64,000 nt of DNA from an uncultured Lachnospiraceae bacterium (GCA_910588955.1 CAJURQ010000002.1:272424-336423), one strand, 5' to 3'; shown: positions 27,371-36,307, counted from the first letter of the stretch. The notes: a model not told the origin generated them from the sequence alone. Numbers and translations: made by a program.

Positions 27371-28252
27371 TTACACCCAATTTTTTATCCGGTACAGCCC
27401 GCTTTTTATCCCTTGATAAATCCCCGCCGTCGCCTCATGGGACGCCAGATAAGTCCGAAGCGGTGCGAACGTCAAAAGCATAATCAGCCTGTATTTTATA
27501 ATCTGTTCGCGGCTCATGTATTTTTTCACGATATGCGCATGTTCCGCGGCGGACCGCCTTCTGTTCTCCGCACTTTCCGAAAAGCCCGCTCCCTCATAGG
27601 ATGCCACGGTAAGCGGCATATAAACCATAACGGCGCGCGCCCTGTAATAACACCAGAGAAAATGCTCGTAATCCGCACGGACTTTGCAGCATGTCCGAAA
27701 GCCCCGCTTCACAAGAAGCCGCCTGTCATAAAAACACGCCTGATGGCAGGGCACATTGCGGAAACAGGCAAAATCGTCGATCAAGGGATTCGACATCACA
27801 TGCGCGCCCGTGGCACGCTCTTTGATGTTGCCGTAGAAAATCGCCGGGCGGGGGCGCTTCTTTTCTCTCCCACAAATATCCGCCGCTTCTTCGCCTTTCC
27901 GACTGCTGAACGCTGTCCCGCATTCCGTTGTGCAACCGCGCTCCGCAATCTCCCGCTTTACCTTCGCCAACACCTCTTCATCCGCAAAGTAATCGCCGCA
28001 GTTTAAGAAGAACAAATACTTCCCCGCTGCATGGGAAACCGCCCGGTTCATGGCGTCGTAAATGCCCTCGTCCCGCTCCCTGAAAAGTTTTAAATCCGCT
28101 CCGGCGGACAGCCGCTCCACCGAGCCGTCCGTGGAGAGCCCGTCCTGCACGATAATCTCATAATCGTCTTCCGTCTGCCGACGGATGCTCGCGATCGTTT
28201 TCTCTAATTTTTCGCCTGCGTTGTAACAGACGACAATGATGCTGAACGTCAT
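27371..28252 (-). CDS. Glycosyltransferase family 2, WcaA/WcaE-like
   Basis: The product has 293 residues. The start FSIIVVCYNAGEKLEKTIASI, the IVQDGLSTDGS motif and the FLNCGDYF site (a variant of the usual D-x-D) are typical of colanic-acid-type GT2 enzymes. EGIYDAMNRA is also a hallmark of this subgroup. No membrane helix is seen. It lies between the EpsG-like polymerase and a GT4 gene in the same direction. Confidence 0.9.
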   Translation of the reverse strand: MTFSIIVVCYNAGEKLEKTIASIRRQTEDDYEIIVQDGLSTDGSVERLSAGADLKLFRERDEGIYDAMNRAVSHAAGKYLFFLNCGDYFADEEVLAKVKREIAERGCTTECGTAFSSRKGEEAADICGREKKRPRPAIFYGNIKERATGAHVMSNPLIDDFACFRNVPCHQACFYDRRLLVKRGFRTCCKVRADYEHFLWCYYRARAVMVYMPLTVASYEGAGFSESAENRRRSAAEHAHIVKKYMSREQIIKYRLIMLLTFAPLRTYLASHEATAGIYQGIKSGLYRIKNWV

Positions 28253-28302
28253 AACTCTTTAACTCCGTTTCTTCCGCCGTGCTCATTCGGAATCTTATGT
28301 GC

Positions 28303-29511
28303 TTACGTCACGTCTGATAGGATATCCACCATTTCGTTGAAAAAAAATGTCTTGTAGGGCAGGATCAATACCCCGTCGTTTGCCCCTTTTTTCAGATACA
28401 TGGCAAAATACAGCACCGCCGCCAAAAGAAGTCCCGCCCGGAAAAGCCTGCGCCACTTTTTATCCGGCACAGCCTTTAACAGCATGGGCAGAAACAAAAT
28501 CTGACTCACCATCAAATAATAGCCGATCCGCGAAATAATGGGCAGGAAGGAACAGAACACATAGAGGACCAGCGCGCCCAGATTCAGGTATGTGTAAAAC
28601 CGAAAGCGTCGGTTCCACGCTTCCCCTTCCTCTATATTTGTGACATTTTTTTCGCCATTTATTCCCGTCTCATCCTTGCTGTCATTTGCGACACCCATGT
28701 CATTTTGATTGCCAACTTCTCGCCTCCTCATCAGATATACAATCCCCGCAAAAGTAAGAACCGCCGCGCAGCGCAAAATGCTGATGTAGCTCGTGCCGCC
28801 CTCCAGATACTCCGTATCCTCATAAGTCGGGTACAGAAATACCACCAGCTTTAAATAAAAATCCTGCAAAAACAAAAAGGTGGTACAAAAGACAGCGGCT
28901 ATGCCAAGCTGCCATTTTTTCCAGCGCAGCGACGCCAGAAAATAGAGCGGAATCACAACCAGCAGCGACTTGTGGAACGTCGCTCCCAGAAGAATTAATA
29001 TGACAAATCTGCCCCACTGTCTGCGCAGCACAAACTTCATGGAGTAGAGCGCCAGTGCCAGCGCCAGATAATAGCGCACCGTGCTGAATGTCTGGAAATA
29101 ATAGCCCAGCGTCATAAACAGAAAAAAAGTCAGCCCAAACTCATCGCTCTGCTCATACATTGCCAACAGGAAAAACAGCACTGTCACAAACGAATAGAAC
29201 GCAAACACCAAAAGAAAATTTTCATAGCCCGACAAACCGTAAATCAGTTTGACCAGAAGATTAAATCCGATCTCCGTAGGCACATAGGCGTTGCAGTTGA
29301 CCAGATGCATGAACTCCACATACTTTGCGTAATCATTTCCCACATTGAGCCTGCACGCGGAGAGCAAAAACAGAATCAGAAATATCGCCGTCAGGCAGAC
29401 ACGGTTACAGAGCTGCTGCCTTGTAAGCGTATGGGATTGTCTTGTCGGATGGCTGTCCACCAGACTTGCAAGAAGCGCCGTGACAACCGCAACCGTGATA
29501 TATAAAATCAT
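28303..29511 (-). CDS. EpsG-family membrane protein, probable glycan polymerase (Wzy-like)
   Basis: The product has 402 residues from ATG 29511, which overlaps the upstream GT2 stop as ATGA and has GGGAGG ten bases before it. About ten helices are visible. The segment SACRLNVGNDYAKYVEFMH after the second helix is the EpsG-family signature (R-x-x-x-G-x-D-Y-x-x-Y). A charged cytoplasmic insertion of about 45 residues lies near residue 270. By family it polymerises repeat units on the outer face of the membrane, which fits the Wzz-like gene two positions upstream. Confidence 0.85.
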   Translation of the reverse strand: MILYITVAVVTALLASLVDSHPTRQSHTLTRQQLCNRVCLTAIFLILFLLSACRLNVGNDYAKYVEFMHLVNCNAYVPTEIGFNLLVKLIYGLSGYENFLLVFAFYSFVTVLFFLLAMYEQSDEFGLTFFLFMTLGYYFQTFSTVRYYLALALALYSMKFVLRRQWGRFVILILLGATFHKSLLVVIPLYFLASLRWKKWQLGIAAVFCTTFLFLQDFYLKLVVFLYPTYEDTEYLEGGTSYISILRCAAVLTFAGIVYLMRRREVGNQNDMGVANDSKDETGINGEKNVTNIEEGEAWNRRFRFYTYLNLGALVLYVFCSFLPIISRIGYYLMVSQILFLPMLLKAVPDKKWRRLFRAGLLLAAVLYFAMYLKKGANDGVLILPYKTFFFNEMVDILSDVT

Positions 29512-30299
29512 CTGCCGCACGCCTCCCGCACGCCCGCGCGCATCATACGAAACGCTTTGCCGACCGGGATTTCCCGGCACATGGTTTCCCTGTGCACCCA
29601 CAAAAACCGCAGGGAAAGCGGCAGCGCCAGTTTCCCGTAGAGATAATGATAGAGCACGCCCCTGTCATGGAAAAACTTTTCATGGTAGCCCGAAAACCAC
29701 GTGGACTCCCGTTCCTGCTCCCTGCCGATACACGCGGTATGCGCGTAAATCCGAAGCCCCGCCTTCAGACAGTCCCGCAAAAACAGGCTGTCCTCCCCGT
29801 TGCTGTACTTTGCACCGCCGCCGAAAAGCAGCGAATAGTGCACGTTCGCCCTTCGCAGCGCGGAAAGTTTCCCCGAAATGCTGTACGCCGGATATCTGCC
29901 ATAACTGCGGTAAGTAACCCTGCGGATCTCCCGATTCCAGTAAGTTCTGCGGGAAGGAGCCACCTCCACGTTGAAGAGAATCATATCTGCGTCGGGTAAA
30001 TCCTTATAAGCCCTGCGAATCTTCTCCTCGTAATCCGCCGCTAGTATAATGTCCTCGTCGGAAAACAGAACCACGTCCCCGGACGCATGTAAAAGCGCGG
30101 TATTGCGGCTTAGTCCCACGCCCCGTTCCGGCATGGAAAAGCACTTCACGCCCCCGCCCTGCACCGCGACCGTCTCATATTCGTAGCGGTCGCACTGGTT
30201 TACGAGCACCGCGTCCGTAACGATATGCATTTGTGAGATAAGCTCCGCCACGTTTTTATTCACCGCGGAAACCAAAACCTCAAGTTTTATTTTTCCCAT
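29508..30299 (-). CDS. Glycosyltransferase family 2 (divergent)
   Basis: The product has 263 residues from ATG 30299, preceded by GGAG five bases upstream. Instead of the usual opening it starts LEVLVSAVNKNVAELISQM. It keeps the core SMPERGVGLSRNTAL and the metal site LFSDEDIILA. A lid region (GGGAKYSNGEDSLFLRDCL) contains the ED pair typical of the catalytic base. It overlaps the Wzz-like gene by 20 bp and EpsG by 4 bp. Confidence 0.85.
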   Translation of the reverse strand: MGKIKLEVLVSAVNKNVAELISQMHIVTDAVLVNQCDRYEYETVAVQGGGVKCFSMPERGVGLSRNTALLHASGDVVLFSDEDIILAADYEEKIRRAYKDLPDADMILFNVEVAPSRRTYWNREIRRVTYRSYGRYPAYSISGKLSALRRANVHYSLLFGGGAKYSNGEDSLFLRDCLKAGLRIYAHTACIGREQERESTWFSGYHEKFFHDRGVLYHYLYGKLALPLSLRFLWVHRETMCREIPVGKAFRMMRAGVREACGR

Positions 30300-31248
30300 A
30301 ATATCTCCGCAAAAACCGCTCATCTGCGTCCCTGACCGCCACACCGCACAGTGCGCAGTCCTGCACCTTTAACTGCTCCATCAAATAGGACGCGAAAGCT
30401 CCATGCACCTTTCCGAAAGGCAGGGACAATACCACGCCTGCCACTTTACGCATATCCTGCAACTCCTCCTCGGAAAAGAACGCGTCCCCGTCCAGCTCAC
30501 AAATCTGAATCTCTCCAATCTTTTCCCGCAAATAGGCAAGATTTTTTTCATAGTCCTCTTTCAGTGTTTCCACTCCTGAGGCATAACCAACAAACGACAC
30601 ATCCGTCACTTTTTTGACATCCCCCGCCACAAAAATGCGGTCATCCATCACATAGTAGAGCGAGAAACCCAAAAGACTGATAAACAGCCCCAGAAACGCT
30701 CCCAAAAATGCCGCCTGCGCCGTCCTTCTGTCCGCCACCACAAGCTTTGCGTCCGTCTGCTGAATCGCATGGATCTCGATAAACTCCTTCGCCTGCCCGC
30801 CGTACGTCTCAAGCGCCTGCACCGCCGCGCCGAGAATCGCGTCCGTGCGCTCGGATCTGTTAGTCGTAACCGTGATCGTCAAAAGACGAATATCCGAGAG
30901 AATTTCCGCTTTGATTGCCGCTTCCGCCTCCTCCCGCGTATAATCCGCAGAGAGATTACCGAGCGTCAGCTCCATAATCGGGTCAGCCGCCATCAAATCG
31001 TTCCACGTATAGCCATTGTACGCCTGATACACTTCCCCCGTCTCGTCCGCCGCAAAATCCAGATACACCTTCGCGAAAGCGCTATACTCCCGCTCCGATT
31101 CCGGCACCGTATGCACAACCGTATACACGATTACTCCAAGCAAAGCGCCGCCGACTACCGCCCCCAAAACCAAGGGCAGTTTCCCTAGCAAACACAACAT
31201 ATATTTTCTTAAATCCATGCCCTCATCAGCATAATGCCTATCCTTCAT
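30280..31248 (-). CDS. Wzz/YveK-like chain-length determinant with extra C-terminal domain
   Basis: The product has 322 residues. The first membrane helix is at about 23-46 and the second at about 180-205. The extracytoplasmic part between them is the usual Wzz fold (SEREYSAFAKVYLDF, GYTWNDLMAADPIM). After the second helix come about 115 cytoplasmic residues ending in a strand-helix (ALCGVAVRDADERFL). This tail resembles the end of CpsD-type BY-kinases but has no Walker motif. No separate BY-kinase or phosphatase is seen in this window. It should set glycan chain length together with the EpsG-like polymerase. Confidence 0.85.
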   Translation of the reverse strand: MKDRHYADEGMDLRKYMLCLLGKLPLVLGAVVGGALLGVIVYTVVHTVPESEREYSAFAKVYLDFAADETGEVYQAYNGYTWNDLMAADPIMELTLGNLSADYTREEAEAAIKAEILSDIRLLTITVTTNRSERTDAILGAAVQALETYGGQAKEFIEIHAIQQTDAKLVVADRRTAQAAFLGAFLGLFISLLGFSLYYVMDDRIFVAGDVKKVTDVSFVGYASGVETLKEDYEKNLAYLREKIGEIQICELDGDAFFSEEELQDMRKVAGVVLSLPFGKVHGAFASYLMEQLKVQDCALCGVAVRDADERFLRRYYGKNKT

Positions 31249-31365
31249 AGCATAAATCCTTCCATATATACCTATTCACCAGCGATTGCGCCACAACCTC
31301 AGCTAGCGTGAGCGACATTTCACTGCACTTCGCCAGCCCAGCGAAGCGAAGGCTGTCAACCCCCA

Positions 31366-31612
31366 GCGCGGGCGGCAGATTGCGCAGATTGTCCGCGAAG
31401 CTGTCCTCGCGGAGAAAAATGAGATTTTCTAAATATTCCGCGCAGTATCCAGCAATTTGCGGACATGGATGTCCGTAAAAGCCCGTTTCGAGCCCGGATG
31501 GCGAGTAACGGGCGGTTGCATCCCCTTTTCACAGCCATACCGGAATATCCTAGAAAATCCATTTTTCGGAGCCTGACGCGAGCGGACAATTAGCGCAATC
31601 CGCCGCCCGCGC
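31366..31612. repeat. MITE-like palindromic element with about 75-bp terminal inverted repeats
   Basis: This is the 368-bp gap between the sugar transferase and Wzz genes. The left arm 31366-31440 and right arm 31541-31612 are inverted copies with roughly 80% identity, both beginning GCGCGGGCGGC. The 100-bp centre has a small palindrome GGACATGGATGTCC and CCCGTT/AACGGG pairs. A 77-codon open frame across it has no ribosome site and is a by-product of the repeat. There is no transposase inside. The rest of the gap (31249-31365) holds only a small GCTTCGC-type hairpin. Confidence 0.65.
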
Positions 31613-31616
31613 GTCG

Positions 31617-32987
31617 CTACTTCATAGCCGTCGTCTGGTTCTCCTCAACCCCCTCCGTACTCTCCGGCTTGATCAGAATCTTTAACGTCAGCAGCATCAG
31701 CTTCAAATCCAGCCACACGGAATACTGCTCAATATACGTCAGATCAAGTTTCAATTTATCGTAGGGCGTCGTGTTGTATTTCCCGTAGACCTGCGCATAG
31801 CCTGCAAGCCCCGCTTTCACCTTCATGCGGAGCGCAAACTCCGGCATCTCCTTCATATAATCGTCAATGATATTCGGTCGCTCGGGTCTCGGTCCGATAA
31901 AGGACATCTCGCCCTTTAAAATATTAAAAAGCTGGGGGAGTTCGTCAATTCTCGTTGCGCGGATAAACTTCCCGATGGGCGTGACGCGTGGATCGTTTTT
32001 GGATGCCAGCCTTGCCACGCCGTCCTTCTCCGCATTCTCCTCCATGCTCCTGAATTTTAAGATATAAAACTCCTTCCGGTCGCGGGTACAGCGTACCTGC
32101 TTGTAAAGAACCGGACCTCCGTCGTACAGCTTGATCGCCACAGCCGTAATCAGCATAAAGGGGGAGGCGATCACCAGAAGCAGTATCGAGCAGACCAGAT
32201 CAATCAGCCGTTTCACAACCCGCTGTTCCACTTTGAGGGAATACTCCCTCGTCAGATAAATAGGCGTGTCGAACAGGTGAAGCTGATCCGCCCCCTTGAT
32301 CAGCACGTCGGAGATCTTGGGCATCGTGTACACCCGCACCGACAGGCTGTAGCAGTATTTTAACAGGGCGTTCCTGTCCACCGCGGAAATATCCCACAGC
32401 ACCACTGCGCCGTAGCCGTTTTCGATCTCCGCCTTCACCGCCTCCATGCCCGCGGAGATGTTCAGACATTTTTTGATCTGATACTTGTCCTTCCTCGTCT
32501 CGAATTTTCTTACGATATCGTCAATCGGACGCTCCCCGTGTACAATCAAAATCTCTCTCGGCGGAAAAGCCTTGTAGTAGCAGGCATTGCAGAAAAACAC
32601 CCACACACCCGCAAGCGCCGTCTGAATCAGCATTGTCCATACAATGGGACGCACATCCACAACCCAGTTCGCCATCAGTGAAATTTGAAAATAGGAAATC
32701 ACGTTGACAAACAGCAGCGAAAACAACTCCGAGATAAACACGTCCACGGGTTTCAGATAACCAATCTTCAACGCACCGTATGTATTTGCAAAGAAAAACA
32801 GCAGCACGAAATAAATCAAAAGAATCAGCACGTGCCCCTTGAAATAAAAACGAAAATTCCTGTGTGTTCTCAGAAACGGGTAATACGTCGTCAGCCAGAA
32901 GTACGCATAGACCGCCGTCTGGAAAATCAGCCCGATAAAGGAAAGCTGTAAAATGATCAGTCTTTTTAAGGTTTCCACTTTTTTCAT
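31617..32987 (-). CDS. Undecaprenyl-phosphate sugar phosphotransferase (initiating transferase)
   Basis: The product has 456 residues. Four N-terminal helices (about 10-130) and a CoA-binding-like middle domain (LIVHGERPIDD) precede the bacterial sugar transferase domain from about 260. That domain contains the re-entrant helix VKRLIDLVCSILLLVIASP, LKFRSMEENAE, the catalytic RIDELPQLFNIL and FIGPRPERP. It transfers a sugar-1-phosphate from a UDP-sugar to undecaprenyl phosphate, the first step of the repeat unit. The next gene is the Wzz-like protein, with a MITE-like element in between. Confidence 0.94.
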   Translation of the reverse strand: MKKVETLKRLIILQLSFIGLIFQTAVYAYFWLTTYYPFLRTHRNFRFYFKGHVLILLIYFVLLFFFANTYGALKIGYLKPVDVFISELFSLLFVNVISYFQISLMANWVVDVRPIVWTMLIQTALAGVWVFFCNACYYKAFPPREILIVHGERPIDDIVRKFETRKDKYQIKKCLNISAGMEAVKAEIENGYGAVVLWDISAVDRNALLKYCYSLSVRVYTMPKISDVLIKGADQLHLFDTPIYLTREYSLKVEQRVVKRLIDLVCSILLLVIASPFMLITAVAIKLYDGGPVLYKQVRCTRDRKEFYILKFRSMEENAEKDGVARLASKNDPRVTPIGKFIRATRIDELPQLFNILKGEMSFIGPRPERPNIIDDYMKEMPEFALRMKVKAGLAGYAQVYGKYNTTPYDKLKLDLTYIEQYSVWLDLKLMLLTLKILIKPESTEGVEENQTTAMK

Positions 32988-32991
32988 GGTC

Positions 32992-33813
32992 TTATATCCG
33001 CCTCATCGTCGCTCTGTACGCCCAGAACACAAAATAGAATGCGCCGGCAAAAACAGAGAGTTTCTCCTGCCTGCGGTACAGATTCCAGATCCGTTTCACC
33101 GCCTTAAATTTATTGGAAGACAGGGACTTTGCCGGTCTTCTGTAGACCGCAAGCACTTCGTCCAGCCCGTGCGCCGTATACCCGGCACGCAAAATCTGCC
33201 ACCATGTCGCCGTGTCCTCACTCTCCACCCGCGGCATCCGCATCAGTTCATCCGGGACAATATTCCGGTCAATCACAACGGTGGTCGTAAAAATAATCGT
33301 CCGGGACAGCGCCTTTTTATAGGTCAGCGTCTCAGGCACATGCACCACCCTGCCGGTAGGTTGCGCCTCCTCGTCACCGAACTCATAGGCAGAAAACGAA
33401 AAGCACGCCCCTTTTTCTCTTATAAAGGAAAGCTGCTTTCTAAGCTTGTCCGAAACCCAGATATCGTCCGCATCAAGAAACGCGATATACTGTCCACCCG
33501 CCAGATCCATACCCGTATTGCGCGCCGCGGCAGCTCCTTCATTTTTATTCTTACAGATAAGGAACACTTTTTTTTCGTCCCCGCACAGATATTCCTCAAC
33601 CCGCCCCACATTTTCAATCGCCGTCTCCGCCGGATGATGCTCGTAAGCGAAAAGCCTTTTTTCTATCACTTCCACGCTTCCGTCCCCGGAGCAGTCGTCC
33701 ACCAGCAAAAGCTCCCATCTGCCGTATGTCTGCGAGAACACCATCTCAATCGTATCGGCAATATACGCCGCCGCCCGGTACACCGGCACGATAATGCTGA
33801 CCAGCCCGCTCAC
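32992..33813 (-). CDS. Glycosyltransferase family 2
   Basis: The product has about 273 residues. The probable start is GTG 33813, six bases after GAGG and one base after the upstream stop. A TTG at 33825 is possible but less well placed. The core shows SIIVPVYRAAAYIADTI, LVDDCSGDGS, EGAAAARNTG and LDADDIW, all intact. The C-terminus is short and basic. It lies 4 bp before the initiating transferase gene, so it probably adds one of the first sugars. Confidence 0.9.
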   Translation of the reverse strand: MSGLVSIIVPVYRAAAYIADTIEMVFSQTYGRWELLLVDDCSGDGSVEVIEKRLFAYEHHPAETAIENVGRVEEYLCGDEKKVFLICKNKNEGAAAARNTGMDLAGGQYIAFLDADDIWVSDKLRKQLSFIREKGACFSFSAYEFGDEEAQPTGRVVHVPETLTYKKALSRTIIFTTTVVIDRNIVPDELMRMPRVESEDTATWWQILRAGYTAHGLDEVLAVYRRPAKSLSSNKFKAVKRIWNLYRRQEKLSVFAGAFYFVFWAYRATMRRI

Positions 33814-33814
33814 T

Positions 33815-34765
33815 TTATCCCTCAAGCTCCTGTCCCCCGATCTCTTCCCTGACCAGATAGATCGGTCTTCTCTTCACTTCCATATAGGTCTTTGATAAGT
33901 ATTGCCCGACAATCCCCAGACAAAACAGCTGCACGCCGCTGACCATCATAATAATACAGACTAGGGAAGGCCAGCCGGAAGTCGGGTCGCCAAACAAAAG
34001 TTTGCGCACGATCGTGACAATAATAATGATAAAAGCAACGAGACAGAAGAGCACCCCCACTACAGACGCTATCGTAAGCGGCACTGTAGAAAATGCGATA
34101 ATTCCCTCGAGAGAGTACAGGAAAAGTTTCCAGAACGACCACTTCGTCTCTCCCTTTCTGCGCTCCACGTTCTCGTACTCCAGCCACTTCGTCTCATAGC
34201 CGACCCATCCGAAAATACCCTTGGTAAAGCGGTTATACTCCGACATGGACAAGATCGCGTCCACCACCTGCCTCGTCATCAGGCGGTAATCCCTTGCGCC
34301 ATCCACAATCTCTGTCCGGGATATCTTGTTCATCAGCTTGTAAAACATCCGCGCAAAAAAAGAGCGGATAACGGGTTCTCCCTTTCTGGTCACCCGCCGG
34401 GTCGCCACCGAATCATATCCCTGTTCGATATAGGAGTACATCTCCGGCAGAAGCGAGGGCGGATCCTGCAGATCCGCGTCCATCAGCACGGCAAAATCCC
34501 CCCTGCATTTCTGCAGACCGGCATAGATCGCCGCCTCTTTTCCGAAATTGCGGGAAAAGGAAATAAGGCGCACACGCCCGTCCTGTGCATGAAGCTTCTT
34601 CACCTCAGAAACCGTGTGATCTTTGGAACCGTCATCTACGTATAATATTTCAAGCTCTAACTGTTTTTCGCGGAAAAAATCCGCATTCTTACATAACTCA
34701 TCATAAAAATCCCTGACATTCTCCTCTTCGTTGTAGCAGGGTACGATGACGCTCAATCGTTTCAT
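33815..34765 (-). CDS. GtrB/DPM1-like polyprenyl-phosphate glycosyltransferase
   Basis: The product has 316 residues. The GT2 domain shows SVIVPCYNEEENV, YVDDGSKDHT and DADLQDPP, followed by the GtrB-typical RRKGETKWSF. Two C-terminal helices at about 230-260 and 268-295 anchor it. Such enzymes put glucose or another sugar onto undecaprenyl phosphate to supply GT-C enzymes outside. The GtrA-like gene (4994-5437) and several GT-C-like proteins of the locus are natural partners. Confidence 0.92.
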   Translation of the reverse strand: MKRLSVIVPCYNEEENVRDFYDELCKNADFFREKQLELEILYVDDGSKDHTVSEVKKLHAQDGRVRLISFSRNFGKEAAIYAGLQKCRGDFAVLMDADLQDPPSLLPEMYSYIEQGYDSVATRRVTRKGEPVIRSFFARMFYKLMNKISRTEIVDGARDYRLMTRQVVDAILSMSEYNRFTKGIFGWVGYETKWLEYENVERRKGETKWSFWKLFLYSLEGIIAFSTVPLTIASVVGVLFCLVAFIIIIVTIVRKLLFGDPTSGWPSLVCIIMMVSGVQLFCLGIVGQYLSKTYMEVKRRPIYLVREEIGGQELEG

Positions 34766-34804
34766 AAATCAGTCTCCTTCAATGGTAAGTTTACCACATT
34801 TGCA

Positions 34805-34833
34805 TAAAAAAAGGAAGAGACGCATCTCTTCCC
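34805..34833 (-). terminator. Rho-independent terminator after the Spo0A-C gene
   Basis: On the minus strand an 8-bp stem GGAAGAGA/TCTCTTCC with a 4-nt loop is followed by seven T's. It lies just past the stop codon at 34841 and makes the regulator gene largely monocistronic. Confidence 0.85.
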
Positions 34834-34840
34834 TTACAAT

Positions 34841-35221
34841 TCATATCAAATTGTTTTTTAACCGTATGTAGTCCGCCACAACGGCGATGTATTCGCTGTT
34901 CGTCGGTCTGGTATACTCCAGCGTATTGCTGTAACCGAACAATTCCTCAAAGAGATCGCTGTTTCCCCTCTCCCACGATACTTCAATCGCATTGCGGATC
35001 GCACGCTCAATCTTTGTGTCCGTAGTCTGGTACATCTTCGCCAAATCCGGGTACAGCAGCTTCGTCACGCTCCCCACCAGTTCCATATCCTCCACACACA
35101 TCCCCACTGCACTCCGCAAGAACTGATAACCCCGCAGATGCGCCGGTATACCTAATTCCAGCATAAAATCGGAGATTGTTCTCTCAAGCTCCCTCGGACT
35201 AATCATATTCTGTTGTGTCAT
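34841..35221 (-). CDS. Stand-alone Spo0A C-terminal-domain DNA-binding regulator
   Basis: The product has 126 residues from ATG 35221, with AGAGGGG directly upstream. Almost the whole protein is the Spo0A effector domain: AIRNAIEVSWERGN is the recognition helix region and RPTNSEYIAVVADYIRLK the typical C-terminus. There is no receiver domain. Such short proteins occur in Clostridia and are thought to bind Spo0A-type boxes; direct evidence is limited. Its own promoter carries two such boxes, so self-regulation or control by Spo0A is likely. Its place inside the glycan locus suggests linkage of surface glycan expression to growth phase or sporulation. Confidence 0.85.
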   Translation of the reverse strand: MTQQNMISPRELERTISDFMLELGIPAHLRGYQFLRSAVGMCVEDMELVGSVTKLLYPDLAKMYQTTDTKIERAIRNAIEVSWERGNSDLFEELFGYSNTLEYTRPTNSEYIAVVADYIRLKNNLI

Positions 35222-35254
35222 TCCCCTCTTACTCCTTTGCAAATAATGATACAA

Positions 35255-35261
35255 TTCGACA
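35255..35261 (-). promoter_or_regulatory. Spo0A box, downstream copy
   Basis: TGTCGAA on the minus strand, the exact 0A-box core, 34 bp upstream of the regulator's start codon, in the same orientation as the second copy 26 bp away. Confidence 0.6.
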
Positions 35262-35280
35262 AATGTAGTTATCTGTTTCT

Positions 35281-35287
35281 TTCGACA
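35281..35287 (-). promoter_or_regulatory. Spo0A box at the -10/+1 region
   Basis: A second exact TGTCGAA on the minus strand, starting one base downstream of the -10 hexamer. Binding here would block RNA polymerase, so repression is expected. Confidence 0.65.
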
Positions 35288-35316
35288 ATCATACCAAAAA
35301 TGCATCGTACTGTAAA
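35288..35316 (-). promoter_or_regulatory. Predicted promoter of the Spo0A-C regulator
   Basis: TTTACA (35311-35316) and TATGAT (35288-35293) on the minus strand are 17 bp apart, about 67 bp upstream of the start codon. Confidence 0.7.
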
Positions 35317-35365
35317 CGGTAATTTATCGCGCCGGGAATGAGATTTTCGGGAAAAATGCTTTCTC

Positions 35366-36307
35366 CTACAGCCTCGCCCCATTCACGTTTTCCTTAAACC
35401 ACTCGTAAGCGAGCTGCACGCCCTCCTCCAGTTCCACCTTATGCTGCCAGCCTAACCCGTGGAGTTTCGTCACGTCCGTAAGTTTTCTGGGCGTGCCGTC
35501 CGGCATCGTCTGATCCCAGACAATCTGCCCGCGATAGTCCACGACCCTCTTTACCGTCTCCGCCAGCTCCTTGATCGTCACTTCCTTGCCGGTGCCGATA
35601 TTGACATGCTGCTCTCCGCTGTAGTTCTCCAACAGGAACACACAGGCGTCCGCCATGTCGTCCACATATAAGAACTCCCGAAGCGGTGTTCCCGTCCCCC
35701 ACAGCGTAACCATAGGCGAGCCGTTCACCTTCGCCTCATGGAACTTGCGGATCATTGCCGGCATCACATGGGAGCCTTCCAGATCGTAATTATCGTGCGG
35801 TCCGTACAGATTTGTAGGCATACAGCTGATGAAATCATCGCCGTACTGCCGCTTGTAGAACTTGCACATTTCAAGCCCCGCGATTTTCGCGATGGCATAC
35901 GCCTCGTTCGTCTCCTCCAAGGGACCTGTCAGCAGAGCGTCCTCCGGGATCGGCTGCGGCGCCATTCTCGGATAAATACACGTGCTCCCCAGAAACAGCA
36001 GCTTTTTCACGTGATGCTCATGACAGCATTGGATAACATTACACTGTATCTGCATATTCTCGTAGGCGAACTCCGCCGGCGCGGTGTTGTTCGCATTGAT
36101 GCCGCCCACCTTTGCCGCCGCCAGAACGACGACATCCGGACGCTCTTTTTCAAAGAACTCCCGCACCTCCTGTTGACTTGTTAGGTCAAGCTCCTTATGC
36201 GTCCTGCCGACAATGTTTTCATAGCCCTTTGCCTGTAAGGAGCGCACAATCGCGCTGCCCACCAGCCCTCTGTGACCTGCCACGTAAATTTTGTCTGTTT
36301 TATTCAT
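35366..36307 (-). CDS. fcl: GDP-L-fucose synthase
   Basis: The product has 313 residues from ATG 36307. An ATG at 36325 would add six residues, and neither has a strong ribosome site. The NADP-binding motif is GHRGLVGSAI. The family block AAAKVGGINANN, the catalytic LGSTCIYPR...NEAYAIAKIAG (Y and K of the SDR pair) and LYGPHDNYDLEGSHV are all present. It converts the 4-keto-6-deoxy-mannose product of Gmd to GDP-L-fucose. The gmd gene is upstream in the same locus. It has its own promoter. Confidence 0.95.
   Translation of the reverse strand: MNKTDKIYVAGHRGLVGSAIVRSLQAKGYENIVGRTHKELDLTSQQEVREFFEKERPDVVVLAAAKVGGINANNTAPAEFAYENMQIQCNVIQCCHEHHVKKLLFLGSTCIYPRMAPQPIPEDALLTGPLEETNEAYAIAKIAGLEMCKFYKRQYGDDFISCMPTNLYGPHDNYDLEGSHVMPAMIRKFHEAKVNGSPMVTLWGTGTPLREFLYVDDMADACVFLLENYSGEQHVNIGTGKEVTIKELAETVKRVVDYRGQIVWDQTMPDGTPRKLTDVTKLHGLGWQHKVELEEGVQLAYEWFKENVNGARL

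Noticed and set aside
31356..31589. 77-residue open frame on the minus strand
   Set aside because: It lies within the MITE-like palindromic element, has no ribosome site and no protein-like pattern.
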